Origin: Roseisalinus antarcticus
Lineage (GTDB): Bacteria; Pseudomonadota; Alphaproteobacteria; Rhodobacterales; Rhodobacteraceae
DNA: 64,000 bases
Direction of reading: 5' to 3'
NCBI RefSeq assembly: GCF_900172355.1
Contig: NZ_FWFZ01000014.1
Location: forward strand, 39,764 to 103,763
The notes under the pieces were generated by a model. The model saw only the letters and a list, made by a program, of their open reading frames with translations. It was not told where the DNA came from and ran no database searches. A program made the translations under genes and the position numbers. Shown here piece after piece: positions 11,168-18,687 of this stretch (the first letter of the stretch is position 1; each line of letters opens with the position of its first letter).

Positions 11168-12229
11168 TCAGGCAAGCTTTGCCGACGTCTGCGAGCGCAG
11201 GAGCATGCCCATCAGGTCGCGCGGGTCGTCCGGATCGGCCAGCAGGTCGAGATCCACGTAATAGGCGGTGCCCCGGATCGCCTCGCGGACATAGCGCAGG
11301 GCCGAGAAATCCTCGATCGCGAAGCCGACGCTGTCGAAGAGGGTGATGTCCCGCGCCGATTGCCGCCCGGGCGCGGTGCCGGCGAAGACTTCCCAAAGCT
11401 CGGTGACCGGATGGTCGGGGGCGAGCTGCTGGATCTCCCCCTCGATCCGCGACTGCGGCGGAAATTCGACAAAGATCCGCGACCGGTGCAGGATCGCCTC
11501 GGCCAGTTCCGTCTTGCCGGGGCAATCGCCGCCCACCGCGTTGATGTGCACGCCCGGGCCGACCATGTTGTCGCTCAGGATCGTGGCATAGCGTTTGTCG
11601 GCCGTCACCGTTGTCAGGATGTCCGCGCCCTCGATCGCCTCCTGCGCGCTGGTGCAGGCGGTCACGTCGAGGCCGCGTCCGGCGAGGTTGCGCAGGGCCT
11701 TGCGGGTGGCGGCCGGGTCGGTGTCAAACAGCCGGACCTTGTCGATCCCGCAAATCGCCTTGAACGCCAGGCACTGGAATTCGCATTGGGCGCCATTGCC
11801 GATCACAGCCATCGTGCGGCTGCCTTCGGGCGCCAGGTGCCGCGCCGCAAGCGCCGACATCGCGGCGGTCCGCAGGGCGGTCAGGATCGTCATTTCCGTC
11901 AGCAACACCGGATAGCCGTTGGCCACATCCGCCAGCAGCCCGAAGGCGGTGACCGTCTGCAGCCCCGAGGCGGTGTTGGACGGGTGGCCGTTGACGTATT
12001 TGAAGCCGTAGAGCTCGCCATCCGAGGTCGGCATCAGCTCGATCACGCCGAGGTCGGAATGCGCCGGGATGCGCGGGGTCTTGTCGAAGCTCGGCCAGCG
12101 TTTGAAATCGGCCTCGATCGCGTCGGCAAGCTCGCTCAGCATCCGCTCCAGCCCGATGTGGTGGACCAGCCGCATCATGTCATCCACGGACACGAACGGC
12201 ACGAGGGCCTTGGTGGAGGGCGTCGTCAC
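11168..12229 (-). CDS. Ornithine cyclodeaminase
   Basis: This 353-residue NAD-dependent enzyme would convert L-ornithine to L-proline and ammonia. The Rossmann motif G-N-G-A-Q is near residue 145. The N-terminal substrate-binding half includes G-F-K-Y-V-N-G-H-P, and a later N-A-V-G-G-D-C-P-G-K-T-E-L motif is typical of the OCD/mu-crystallin family. Its GTG start overlaps the arginase stop (GTGA), so arginase product passes directly to this enzyme: arginine to ornithine to proline. Confidence 0.93.
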   Translation of the reverse strand: MTTPSTKALVPFVSVDDMMRLVHHIGLERMLSELADAIEADFKRWPSFDKTPRIPAHSDLGVIELMPTSDGELYGFKYVNGHPSNTASGLQTVTAFGLLADVANGYPVLLTEMTILTALRTAAMSALAARHLAPEGSRTMAVIGNGAQCEFQCLAFKAICGIDKVRLFDTDPAATRKALRNLAGRGLDVTACTSAQEAIEGADILTTVTADKRYATILSDNMVGPGVHINAVGGDCPGKTELAEAILHRSRIFVEFPPQSRIEGEIQQLAPDHPVTELWEVFAGTAPGRQSARDITLFDSVGFAIEDFSALRYVREAIRGTAYYVDLDLLADPDDPRDLMGMLLRSQTSAKLA

Positions 12230-13167
12230 GCGAGGCTCCCGGCGCTATAGGGTCGCGTGGGCCGGTCGAAGATCCGGCGGCCCAGCAGCGACGCAGTGAG
12301 GTCGACCATCAGCGAGGCGGTGCGCCCGCGATCGTCGAGAAACGGGTTGAGCTCCACCAGGTCGAGAGAGCCCACGAGGCCGCTGTCGTGCAGAAGCTCC
12401 AGCACCAGGTGCGCCTCGCGGAAGGTCGCGCCGCCCGGAACGGTCGTGCCCACGGCGGGCGCGATGGCGGGGTCGAGGAAATCCACGTCGAGCGAGACGT
12501 GCAGCAGGCCGCCCGCCGCAGCGACCTTGGCCAGGAAACCGCGCAAGGGGCCGACGATGCCTTCTTCGTCGATCATCCGCATGTCCACGAGGGTGGCGTC
12601 GGTCTCGGCCAGGGCCGCCCGTTCCGGCGCATCGACCGAGCGCAGCCCGATCATGCAGACGTTGCGCGTCGGCACAGTCGCCGGAAGCCCGGGAAAGGCG
12701 CCGAAGCCGGGCTGGCCGGTGACATAGGCCACGGGCGTGCCGTGCAGGTTGCCGCTGGTCGTGGTCTCGGGCGTGTGGAAATCGGAATGGGCGTCGAGCC
12801 ACAGCACAAAGAGCGGCCGGCCGATATCCCGGGCATGGGCGGCCATCCCCGCGACGCTGCCCAGCGACAGCGAATGATCGCCGCCCAGAAAGATCGGCAT
12901 GCCCTCGGGGGCGGCCTCGCGCGCGACCTTCATCAGGGTCTGGGTCCAGCCGACGGTCTCTGTCAGCTCGTGCAGGGCCGGGTTCGCGGGCAGCGGCTCG
13001 GGCAGGGAGGCCGGGGCGAGGTTGCCCAGGTCGAGGACGGTGCGGCCAAGCTCTTCGGCCGCACGGCGAAGGCCGGCCACGCGCAGGGCGTCGGGCCCCA
13101 TGAGGCAGCCCTGGGCGCGCTTGCCGCTGTCCACGGGCGCTCCGATAAGGATGATGTTCTGTGTCAT
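12226..13167 (-). CDS. rocF: Arginase
   Basis: This 313-residue ureohydrolase would hydrolyse arginine to ornithine and urea at a dinuclear Mn2+ site. The three metal motifs are intact: G-G-D-H-S (near residue 96), D-A-H-S-D-F-H (near residue 124) and S-L-D-V-D-F-L-D-P (near residue 226). The S-G-N-L-H-G-T-P stretch fits arginase rather than agmatinase. It is translationally coupled to ornithine cyclodeaminase and divergent from an AsnC/Lrp-type regulator, the classic layout of an arginine catabolic operon with its own regulator. Confidence 0.96.
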   Translation of the reverse strand: MTQNIILIGAPVDSGKRAQGCLMGPDALRVAGLRRAAEELGRTVLDLGNLAPASLPEPLPANPALHELTETVGWTQTLMKVAREAAPEGMPIFLGGDHSLSLGSVAGMAAHARDIGRPLFVLWLDAHSDFHTPETTTSGNLHGTPVAYVTGQPGFGAFPGLPATVPTRNVCMIGLRSVDAPERAALAETDATLVDMRMIDEEGIVGPLRGFLAKVAAAGGLLHVSLDVDFLDPAIAPAVGTTVPGGATFREAHLVLELLHDSGLVGSLDLVELNPFLDDRGRTASLMVDLTASLLGRRIFDRPTRPYSAGSLA

Positions 13168-13205
13168 GCCCCGCAGGATAGGCATTTGCCGCGCTGGTGG
13201 AAGCC

Positions 13206-13237
13206 GGCGATATGTGCAAAACGGCAGCCATATCGCC
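13206..13237. promoter_or_regulatory. Inverted repeat between arginase and AsnC-type genes
   Basis: GGCGATAT (13206-13213) and ATATCGCC (13230-13237) form a perfect 8-bp inverted repeat with a 16-bp spacer. It lies in the 87-bp shared promoter region, 18 bases before the regulator start. It is a good candidate operator for the adjacent Lrp/AsnC protein, giving both autoregulation and control of arginase. Confidence 0.5.
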
Positions 13238-13254
13238 CGAATTGGACAAGCGTG

Positions 13255-13680
13255 ATGGACGAACTGGACAATCGGCTGATCGCCGCCCTGGTGCGCGACG
13301 GGCGCGCCTCGCTGTCGCTGCTGGCCGCCGACCTCGGGGTGACGCGGGCCACGGTGCGCAGCCGGCTCGCGCGGCTGGAGGCCTCGGGCGAGATCACGGG
13401 CTATACCGTGCTGACCCGTCGCGACCCCGGACAGGCGCCTGTGCGCGGGCTGATGATGCTGGGGATCGAGGGCACCGGCACCGAACGGCTGATGGCGCGG
13501 ATCGCGGCGATGCCTGCGGTTCGCGCGGTGCATTCCACCAATGGAACCTGGGACCTGGTGGCCGAGATCGGCACCCGCACGCTGGAGGAGTTCGACGCCG
13601 CGCTCTTCGCGATCCGGCGCCTGCAGGGGGTCATCCGCAGCGAGACCAACCTGCTCTTGTCGACCCGGCAGGGCCGCTGA
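13255..13680 (+). CDS. Lrp/AsnC-family transcriptional regulator
   Basis: This 141-residue protein starts M-D-E-L-D-N-R-L-I-A-A-L, has an N-terminal winged helix (L-A-A-D-L-G-V-T-R-A-T-V-R-S-R-L) and a C-terminal RAM ligand-binding domain (V-H-S-T-N-G-T-W-D-L-V-A-E). Such proteins sense amino acids. Placed divergent from arginase, it probably activates arginine/ornithine catabolism, as ArgR-type members of this family do. The ATG at 13255 matches the family N-terminus. Confidence 0.93.
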   Translation: MDELDNRLIAALVRDGRASLSLLAADLGVTRATVRSRLARLEASGEITGYTVLTRRDPGQAPVRGLMMLGIEGTGTERLMARIAAMPAVRAVHSTNGTWDLVAEIGTRTLEEFDAALFAIRRLQGVIRSETNLLLSTRQGR

Positions 13681-13683
13681 GGC

Positions 13684-14160
13684 TCAGGCCTTGCGCGGGG
13701 CGGTCAGCGCCAGCACCCAGATCACCGCGAGGGCGAGCGAGAACGACGCGTTCCAGCTGGCCATCGACAGGCCGAAGAGCTCCCAGGCGACCTCGTCGCA
13801 GAGCACCACGGGCTCGACCGCCGCGTTGCCCGGCAGCAGCAGGTCGCCGGAGAGCGAATTCAGGCCTTGCCCGCCCGAGGTGCAGCTGGTCGGGCCCATC
13901 CACCAGCCCCGCTCGACCCCGGTGTGATAGATCCCGATGCCCGCGGTGCCCAGCGCGGCCAGCCCGCCCAGCGCGGCCAGGATGCGCGACGGCGCCATCG
14001 TCAGGATGAGCGCCCCCAGCACGATCGCGGCCGCGTGGGGCCAGCGTTGCCACAGGCACAACTTGCAGGGCGCATAGCCCAGCAGCTGAAACACGAAGGC
14101 CCCGCCCAGCAGGGCCATGGATCCGAGGGTTGCGAGGGCGACAAGCTGGCGAAAGGTCAT
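13684..14160 (-). CDS. dsbB: Disulfide bond formation protein B
   Basis: This 158-residue inner-membrane protein has four predicted membrane segments. The first periplasmic loop holds the C-K-L-C redox pair (residues 32-35) and the second loop holds further cysteines (S-C-T-S-G-G and V-V-L-C-D-E). It would reoxidise a DsbA-type thiol oxidase and pass electrons to quinone. The gene is immediately downstream of a DedA/YqaA-type membrane protein on the same strand. Confidence 0.92.
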   Translation of the reverse strand: MTFRQLVALATLGSMALLGGAFVFQLLGYAPCKLCLWQRWPHAAAIVLGALILTMAPSRILAALGGLAALGTAGIGIYHTGVERGWWMGPTSCTSGGQGLNSLSGDLLLPGNAAVEPVVLCDEVAWELFGLSMASWNASFSLALAVIWVLALTAPRKA

Positions 14161-14167
14161 GGCAGGC

Positions 14168-14746
14168 TCACAGATAGGTGACGAGGGCGAAGCCGCTCAC
14201 CAGTAGGACGCAGAAGGCGATGAACACGAGGTTCAGTCGACGCTCGATGAAATTGCGGATCGGGTCGCCGAATTTCCACAACAGCCCCGCCACAAGCAAG
14301 AACCGCAGCGACCGCGCGATGATCGACGACAAGACGAAGACCCAGATGTTCAGCGCCGTCACCCCCGAGGCGATGGTGATCACCTTGAACGGGAACGGGG
14401 TCACCCCGGCGATCAGCACCGCCCAGGCGCCATAGGCATTGTAGCGGTCGGCGAAGGCGCTGAAATCCTCGCCCTTGCCGTAGAATTCCAGCACCGGCTG
14501 GCCCACGGTCTCGAACAGACCGAAGCCGATCCAGTAGCCCAGCAGCGCCCCGGCGACCGAGGCCAGCGTGGCCACGCCCGCGATCAGGAACGCCCGCGAG
14601 GGACGGGCCAGGATCATCGGGATCATCAGCACATCGGGCGGGATCGGAAAGACCGAGCTTTCCAGAAATGCGACGATGGCCAGGGCCCACAGGGCATTCC
14701 GGGTCTCGGCGAGGGCGATCGTCCAATCGTAGAGGCGACGGATCAT
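14168..14746 (-). CDS. YqaA/DedA (SNARE-associated/VTT-type) membrane protein
   Basis: This 192-residue protein has the VTT/DedA features: F-L-E-S-S-V-F-P-I-P-P-D near residue 29, a membrane-re-entrant G-Y-W-I-G-F stretch, and T-P-F-P-F-K-V near residue 115. Members are implicated in membrane lipid scrambling or proton-linked flux. The ATG at 14746 gives the standard N-terminus. Seven bases separate it from dsbB, so the two form an operon. Confidence 0.88.
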   Translation of the reverse strand: MIRRLYDWTIALAETRNALWALAIVAFLESSVFPIPPDVLMIPMILARPSRAFLIAGVATLASVAGALLGYWIGFGLFETVGQPVLEFYGKGEDFSAFADRYNAYGAWAVLIAGVTPFPFKVITIASGVTALNIWVFVLSSIIARSLRFLLVAGLLWKFGDPIRNFIERRLNLVFIAFCVLLVSGFALVTYL

Positions 14747-14965
14747 TTGCGGGCCTGTCCTGATACTTGCGTCCTTAGGCCATGCACCGCGGACGGGGTC
14801 AACCATGCGCGGCCGTCACATTTCGATCAGCGTGCCCATGTCCGGTCGCAACGCGGGTCGGGCGCGGTCCGGCAATGGCCCTCGCGGCCCCGCGCGGCCC
14901 CGCTCGGGAGGCCGTGACAGCGCCGCGCGGGCGGTGCTAGACGGGGCCCATCGCGGAGGTGCAGG

Positions 14966-15823
14966 ATGAAATGGCAAGGCAGGCGGGGCAGCCGCAACAT
15001 CGAGGATCGGCGCCGCCGCGCGGGTGGGCCCGGGCGCGGGGCCGCGGGGCTCGGCGGGGCCGGGCTGCTGGTCGTGCTCGTGGTGGGCTACTTTCTCGGG
15101 ATCGACGTGACGCCGCTGCTCGACGAGGTCGGGCCGGGCGCACAGGGCGCCCCCTCCGCCGAGGTCACGCCGGCGGACGAGCGGGCAGGCCAGTTCGTCT
15201 CGGTCACGCTGGCCGACACCGAAGAGGTCTGGACGGCGGTCCTGGCCGCGCAGGCGTCGACGCGCTATGCGCCGCCCACGCTGGTCCTCTTCAAGGGCAC
15301 CACCCGCAGCCCCTGCGGCGGGGCGAGCGCGGCCACCGGGCCGTTCTACTGCCCGGCGGATCGCAAGGCCTATCTGGACACCGCCTTTTTCACCACGTTG
15401 GAGCGACGGCTGGGCGCGGGCGGCGATTTCGCGGCGGCCTACGTGGTGGCCCACGAGGTGGCGCATCACGTCCAGAACGAGCTTGGCATCCTCGGCGAGG
15501 CCAACCGCCTCCGCGCACAGGTGAGCGAGGCCGAGAGCAACGCGATCTCGGTCCGGATCGAGCTTCAGGCCGATTGCTATTCCGGCATCTGGGCGCGCGG
15601 GGCCCAGGCCCGCTTCGGCAGCCTGGAGCCCGGCGACATCGCAGAGGCGCTGAACGCCGCCGCCCGGATCGGCGACGACGCATTGCAGCGCGGGGCGGGG
15701 CAGGCGGTGCGGCCCGACAGCTTTACCCACGGCACCGGCGCCCAGCGCCAGAGCTGGTTCCGAAGGGGCTATGAAAGCGGTGATCTGACGGCTTGCGACA
15801 CATTCTCGGCCCGCAGTCCCTGA
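14966..15823 (+). CDS. Neutral zinc metallopeptidase, YpfJ family
   Basis: This 285-residue protein has an arginine-rich cytoplasmic start, then one membrane segment (about residues 30-46, L-L-V-V-L-V-V-G-Y-F), then an extracytoplasmic domain. The zinc-binding H-E-V-A-H-H motif is near residue 164; the family signatures S-P-C-G-G-A-S and R-I-E-L-Q-A-D-C-Y-S-G are present. The physiological substrate is unknown in this family (Pfam PF04228). It stands alone just before tRNA-Leu. Confidence 0.92.
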   Translation: MKWQGRRGSRNIEDRRRRAGGPGRGAAGLGGAGLLVVLVVGYFLGIDVTPLLDEVGPGAQGAPSAEVTPADERAGQFVSVTLADTEEVWTAVLAAQASTRYAPPTLVLFKGTTRSPCGGASAATGPFYCPADRKAYLDTAFFTTLERRLGAGGDFAAAYVVAHEVAHHVQNELGILGEANRLRAQVSEAESNAISVRIELQADCYSGIWARGAQARFGSLEPGDIAEALNAAARIGDDALQRGAGQAVRPDSFTHGTGAQRQSWFRRGYESGDLTACDTFSARSP

Positions 15824-15878
15824 GCCCTTCGGCAGGCGTTGACGCCCCCTGTCCAAGGCAATAAAGCGGAGATCGCGT

Positions 15879-15964
15879 GCCGGTGTGGCGGAATGGTAGA
15901 CGCAGGGGATTCAAAATCCCCCGATGGTGACATCGTGTCGGTTCGAGTCCGACCACCGGTACCA
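15879..15964 (+). tRNA. tRNA-Leu (anticodon CAA)
   Basis: This 86-nt type II tRNA has a long variable arm. The acceptor stem begins GCCGGTG, the anticodon stem GGGGA/TCCCC encloses loop TTCAAAA (anticodon CAA, reads UUG), the T arm is GGTTCGAGTCC, and the CCA end is encoded (15962-15964). The first acceptor pair is G-T wobble. No integrase or attachment-site duplicate is seen beside it. Confidence 0.96.
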
Positions 15965-16141
15965 GCGCAGGACAGGATCGCCCGTTTGCGGTCCGGGGGG
16001 CGCGTCGGTTTTCCCCGATCGGCTCGCCCGCGCGACCTCACGCAATTGTAGAGCGTCACGGGGGCCACGTCCGGCCCGATCGGTGCTAGGCTTTCTCCGT
16101 CACCCAACTGCGACGCCCCGCCGGCGAGAGGAGAGACCGAC

Positions 16142-16630
16142 ATGATCCTGACCCAGACCACGCGCCGCGGCTTTCTGGCCGCAGGCACCGCGTTTGTGGC
16201 GACCGGCCTGTCGGGCCTGAGGGTGCCGGCACGGGCCGCGGGGCTTGCGCCGACCGCCTCGATGCGGGGCGGGGCGAACAACTACCGTCCCGGTGCGCCG
16301 ATCGTGCCCCGCATCGGCGGCGGCGGTTTCTGGATGTCGGGCACCGTGCGGCGGGCCGGCGACGGCGCCCCGCTCGAAGGCCAGCGCATCCAGATCTGGG
16401 CGCACACGACCGAAGGCCACGAGCGCGACCCGCACAGCCACGGCGCCACGCTGACCGATGCCGACGGGATCTTTCGCCTCGAGATGCCGCAGATCGTGCC
16501 CGCCTTCGGCCAGGCCCATGGCCACCTGGCCTATGACGGCGGCGCGTTCGAGACGGTATTCCTGCGCCCCGTCATGGCGCGCTCGAGCGATACCAGCCTG
16601 AGCGCCGACTTCATCCTGCAGCCGGTCTGA
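16142..16630 (+). CDS. TAT-exported protein, intradiol-dioxygenase-like fold
   Basis: This 162-residue precursor has a twin-arginine signal (T-R-R-G-F-L-A-A-G, cleavage probably after A-R-A). The mature part has a transthyretin/intradiol-like pattern: G-T-V-R-R-A-G-D-G-A-P-L-E-G-Q-R-I-Q-I-W, H-S-H-G-A-T-L-T-D-A-D-G-I-F-R-L-E. The Tyr/His iron ligands of catechol dioxygenases are not obvious, so catalysis is doubtful. It lies 20 bp before a ferric-reductase-like membrane protein, so a periplasmic redox partnership is possible but inferred. Confidence 0.7.
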   Translation: MILTQTTRRGFLAAGTAFVATGLSGLRVPARAAGLAPTASMRGGANNYRPGAPIVPRIGGGGFWMSGTVRRAGDGAPLEGQRIQIWAHTTEGHERDPHSHGATLTDADGIFRLEMPQIVPAFGQAHGHLAYDGGAFETVFLRPVMARSSDTSLSADFILQPV

Positions 16631-16649
16631 GGGCGGGCCGCGCCGGACC

Positions 16650-17237
16650 ATGCCCCGACCGCGCATGATCCTGATCTGGGCGGCCCTCGCCACCGCACTC
16701 CTTCTGCCGGTTGGCCTGGCCTTGCGGAGCCCGCTGCTTGCCTGGCGCGATCCGGTCTACGTGGCGGCGGGGCTCGCCGGGATCGTCGGGCTCGCCCTGC
16801 TTCTGGTGCAACCCCTTCTGGCGGGCGGCCGTCTGCCCGGCATCTCCGCTTTCGGACAGCGGCGGCTGCATCGGGGGCTGGGCGCCCTGCTGGTCTGCGC
16901 CGTGGTCGTTCATGTGGCGGGGCTGTGGCTGACCAGCCCGCCGGATGTGATCGACGCGCTGCTCTTCGCCTCGCCCACGCCGTTCTCGGCCTGGGGTGTC
17001 ATCGCCATGTGGGCGGTGCTCGCCTCGGCGCTGCTGGCCGCCCTGCGGCGGCAGCTGCGCCTGCGCCCGAGGCTCTGGCGCCGGGCGCATCGTTTGCTGG
17101 CCGCCGTGATCGTCGCGGGCACCGTGGTCCACGCGTTGCTGATCGAGGGCACGATGGAGCCGATCTCCAAGGTCGTCCTCTGCGTCCTGGCCGTCGCGGC
17201 GGCCGGTCGGGCGATGATACCCCGACCGGCCCGCTAG
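16650..17237 (+). CDS. Ferric reductase-like transmembrane protein
   Basis: This 195-residue membrane protein has about six membrane segments and paired histidines (R-R-L-H-R-G-L-G, V-V-H-V-A-G, R-R-A-H-R-L, T-V-V-H-A-L) spaced as in haem-binding cytochrome b-type/ferric-reductase domains. It probably moves electrons across the membrane. It is co-directional with the TAT-exported protein upstream and is likely in the same operon. Confidence 0.75.
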   Translation: MPRPRMILIWAALATALLLPVGLALRSPLLAWRDPVYVAAGLAGIVGLALLLVQPLLAGGRLPGISAFGQRRLHRGLGALLVCAVVVHVAGLWLTSPPDVIDALLFASPTPFSAWGVIAMWAVLASALLAALRRQLRLRPRLWRRAHRLLAAVIVAGTVVHALLIEGTMEPISKVVLCVLAVAAAGRAMIPRPAR

Positions 17238-17248
17238 GCGGCGCGGGC

Positions 17249-17455
17249 TTAGCCTTTGCCGGTGTTGACGCCGAACACCCGGTAGAGCGGACACATCCCC
17301 ACCACAGAGGTCACCGCGAAGATCGCGGCGATCAGCAGCGCCAGCCAATGCACGACCCCGGCCGCCCCGAACCCGGTGCCGAATGCGACGTAGAGCAGGA
17401 TGAGCGCGACGACGATCCGCGCACCCCGGTCGAGTGGTCCCATGTTCCGGTTCAT
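17249..17455 (-). CDS. DUF2892 (YgaP-like transmembrane) protein
   Basis: This 68-residue protein begins M-N-R-N-M-G-P-L-D-R-G-A-R, the typical DUF2892 start, followed by two membrane helices and the C-terminal motif G-M-C-P-L-Y-R-V-F-G-V-N-T. Members occur alone or fused to rhodanese domains. The start at 17455 is chosen on the family N-terminus. It converges with the ferric-reductase-like gene. Confidence 0.88.
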   Translation of the reverse strand: MNRNMGPLDRGARIVVALILLYVAFGTGFGAAGVVHWLALLIAAIFAVTSVVGMCPLYRVFGVNTGKG

Positions 17456-17542
17456 GACGATCTCCTTGCTGTGGTGATGGGTTCTGGGTGACGCCCCCGG
17501 CGCCGGATACGCGTCCGCGGCGGGGGTAATGCAATGATACAC

Positions 17543-18687
17543 CCCAACCGGTCAGGGCGACTTGATCGAGGTCAGTGTTTCCCGATCCATCCTGGCCATG
17601 CGCCGGGCACGCAGGTGCCAGCTGCGCCCGTGTCCGGGGACCGCACCGGTCCGGCGCCAGCGACCCGGCAAACGAAGTCGTTCAAATGCGGCGCTTTTAC
17701 AGTCAGTTGGTAACGTTCGGCCCCTATGGTCCGAGGCGCACGCGGCCGGGACCTTGTCCGGGTGTCTGAATGCATTGCCGCGCCGATCCGGTAGCCCGCT
17801 CCGCGACCGGTCCGGCGCCGGCGACGAACGCAACGAACAGGGGCTGTCATGTCCGTTTCAGAGGGTCGGAGATCTAGGATTGGCTCCCCGGACGGCGCCC
17901 GGGGGGCGCACGACAGGTGTGCGGGCCCGGGTGCCGGCGGGGCCTGCCGCGGCTTCGCGAATGGGCCGCGATCGACCCGCCCGGTCGGCGAAATCGGACG
18001 CCATCGGCGCGAAAATCCCCGCCACGCGGTCGGCAATGATTCGCGCACCGCCACGCGATTCGTCGCCAATACCGCCGCGGTCGCCATAATTGACGCCAAA
18101 TCTTCAACACTTCTTAATCATAGTGCAGGGCGGCCCGGGCCCGTTCTGGACCCAGCCACCTCTGGTCGCACTGTCCCTGGTCTGGAAACAAAGAGGGGGG
18201 TGCCCCCGGGGAAAGCACCGCAAGCCCCGGGGCCCGAGGCGCTTTTCCCGCAATTTCCCGACGATTTATCCGACAAATCCCATCAAATTCGAAGATTGGT
18301 GGTTAAGGCCCGTCAACCATTGTTCAGGGATCGGTGCAGGCCCGGCCGCCCGAATGCAGCTGAAATGCAGCGCTCGGCGGGCCGGAACCGGCGCCGGGCG
18401 CGATCTATTTCTTTGAGCCGTCATCACAAGGGCCTACAAGAACGGTGCCCGACTGGGGGGCATGTGGCCGCGGGGGGCGGCCGAGCCGGCACTGAAGCGT
18501 GAAGGCTCATCATATGGTGTCTGCGTGGTGACTGAATCCGCCGCACATCCGAAACCGGTCCGATCGAAATGTCGGGTCGGTGACCGCCGGGCCGCGGCCC
18601 GGAGATTTTTGCCTGGCGTCCATGAGGCCGCCTTGGATTTGGAACGACGCACTTGCCGGGCCACGCGCCGGAAAACGGAGACTTGAA
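17543..18687. other. 1.1-kb region without a recognisable gene, upstream of the large RTX gene
   Basis: Frames here are arginine/proline-rich shadows with no family signature. The segment 18085-18125 is locally AT-rich and contains TTGACG (18090-18095) followed after 18 bp by TTAATC (18114-18119), a possible promoter; this would leave a ~560-nt untranslated leader before the RTX start. An imperfect dyad TGGTT/AACCA occurs near 18298-18320. The length is unusual for this gene-dense contig. Confidence 0.4.

Noticed and set aside
15879..15964. Genomic-island attachment site at tRNA-Leu
   Set aside because: No integrase, no repeated tRNA 3' end and no change in gene character next to it within the window.
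17562..18099. Two ~175-codon frames in the gap before the large RTX gene
   Set aside because: Composition is arginine/proline/serine-rich as in random high-GC frames; no motif or ribosome site supports either.
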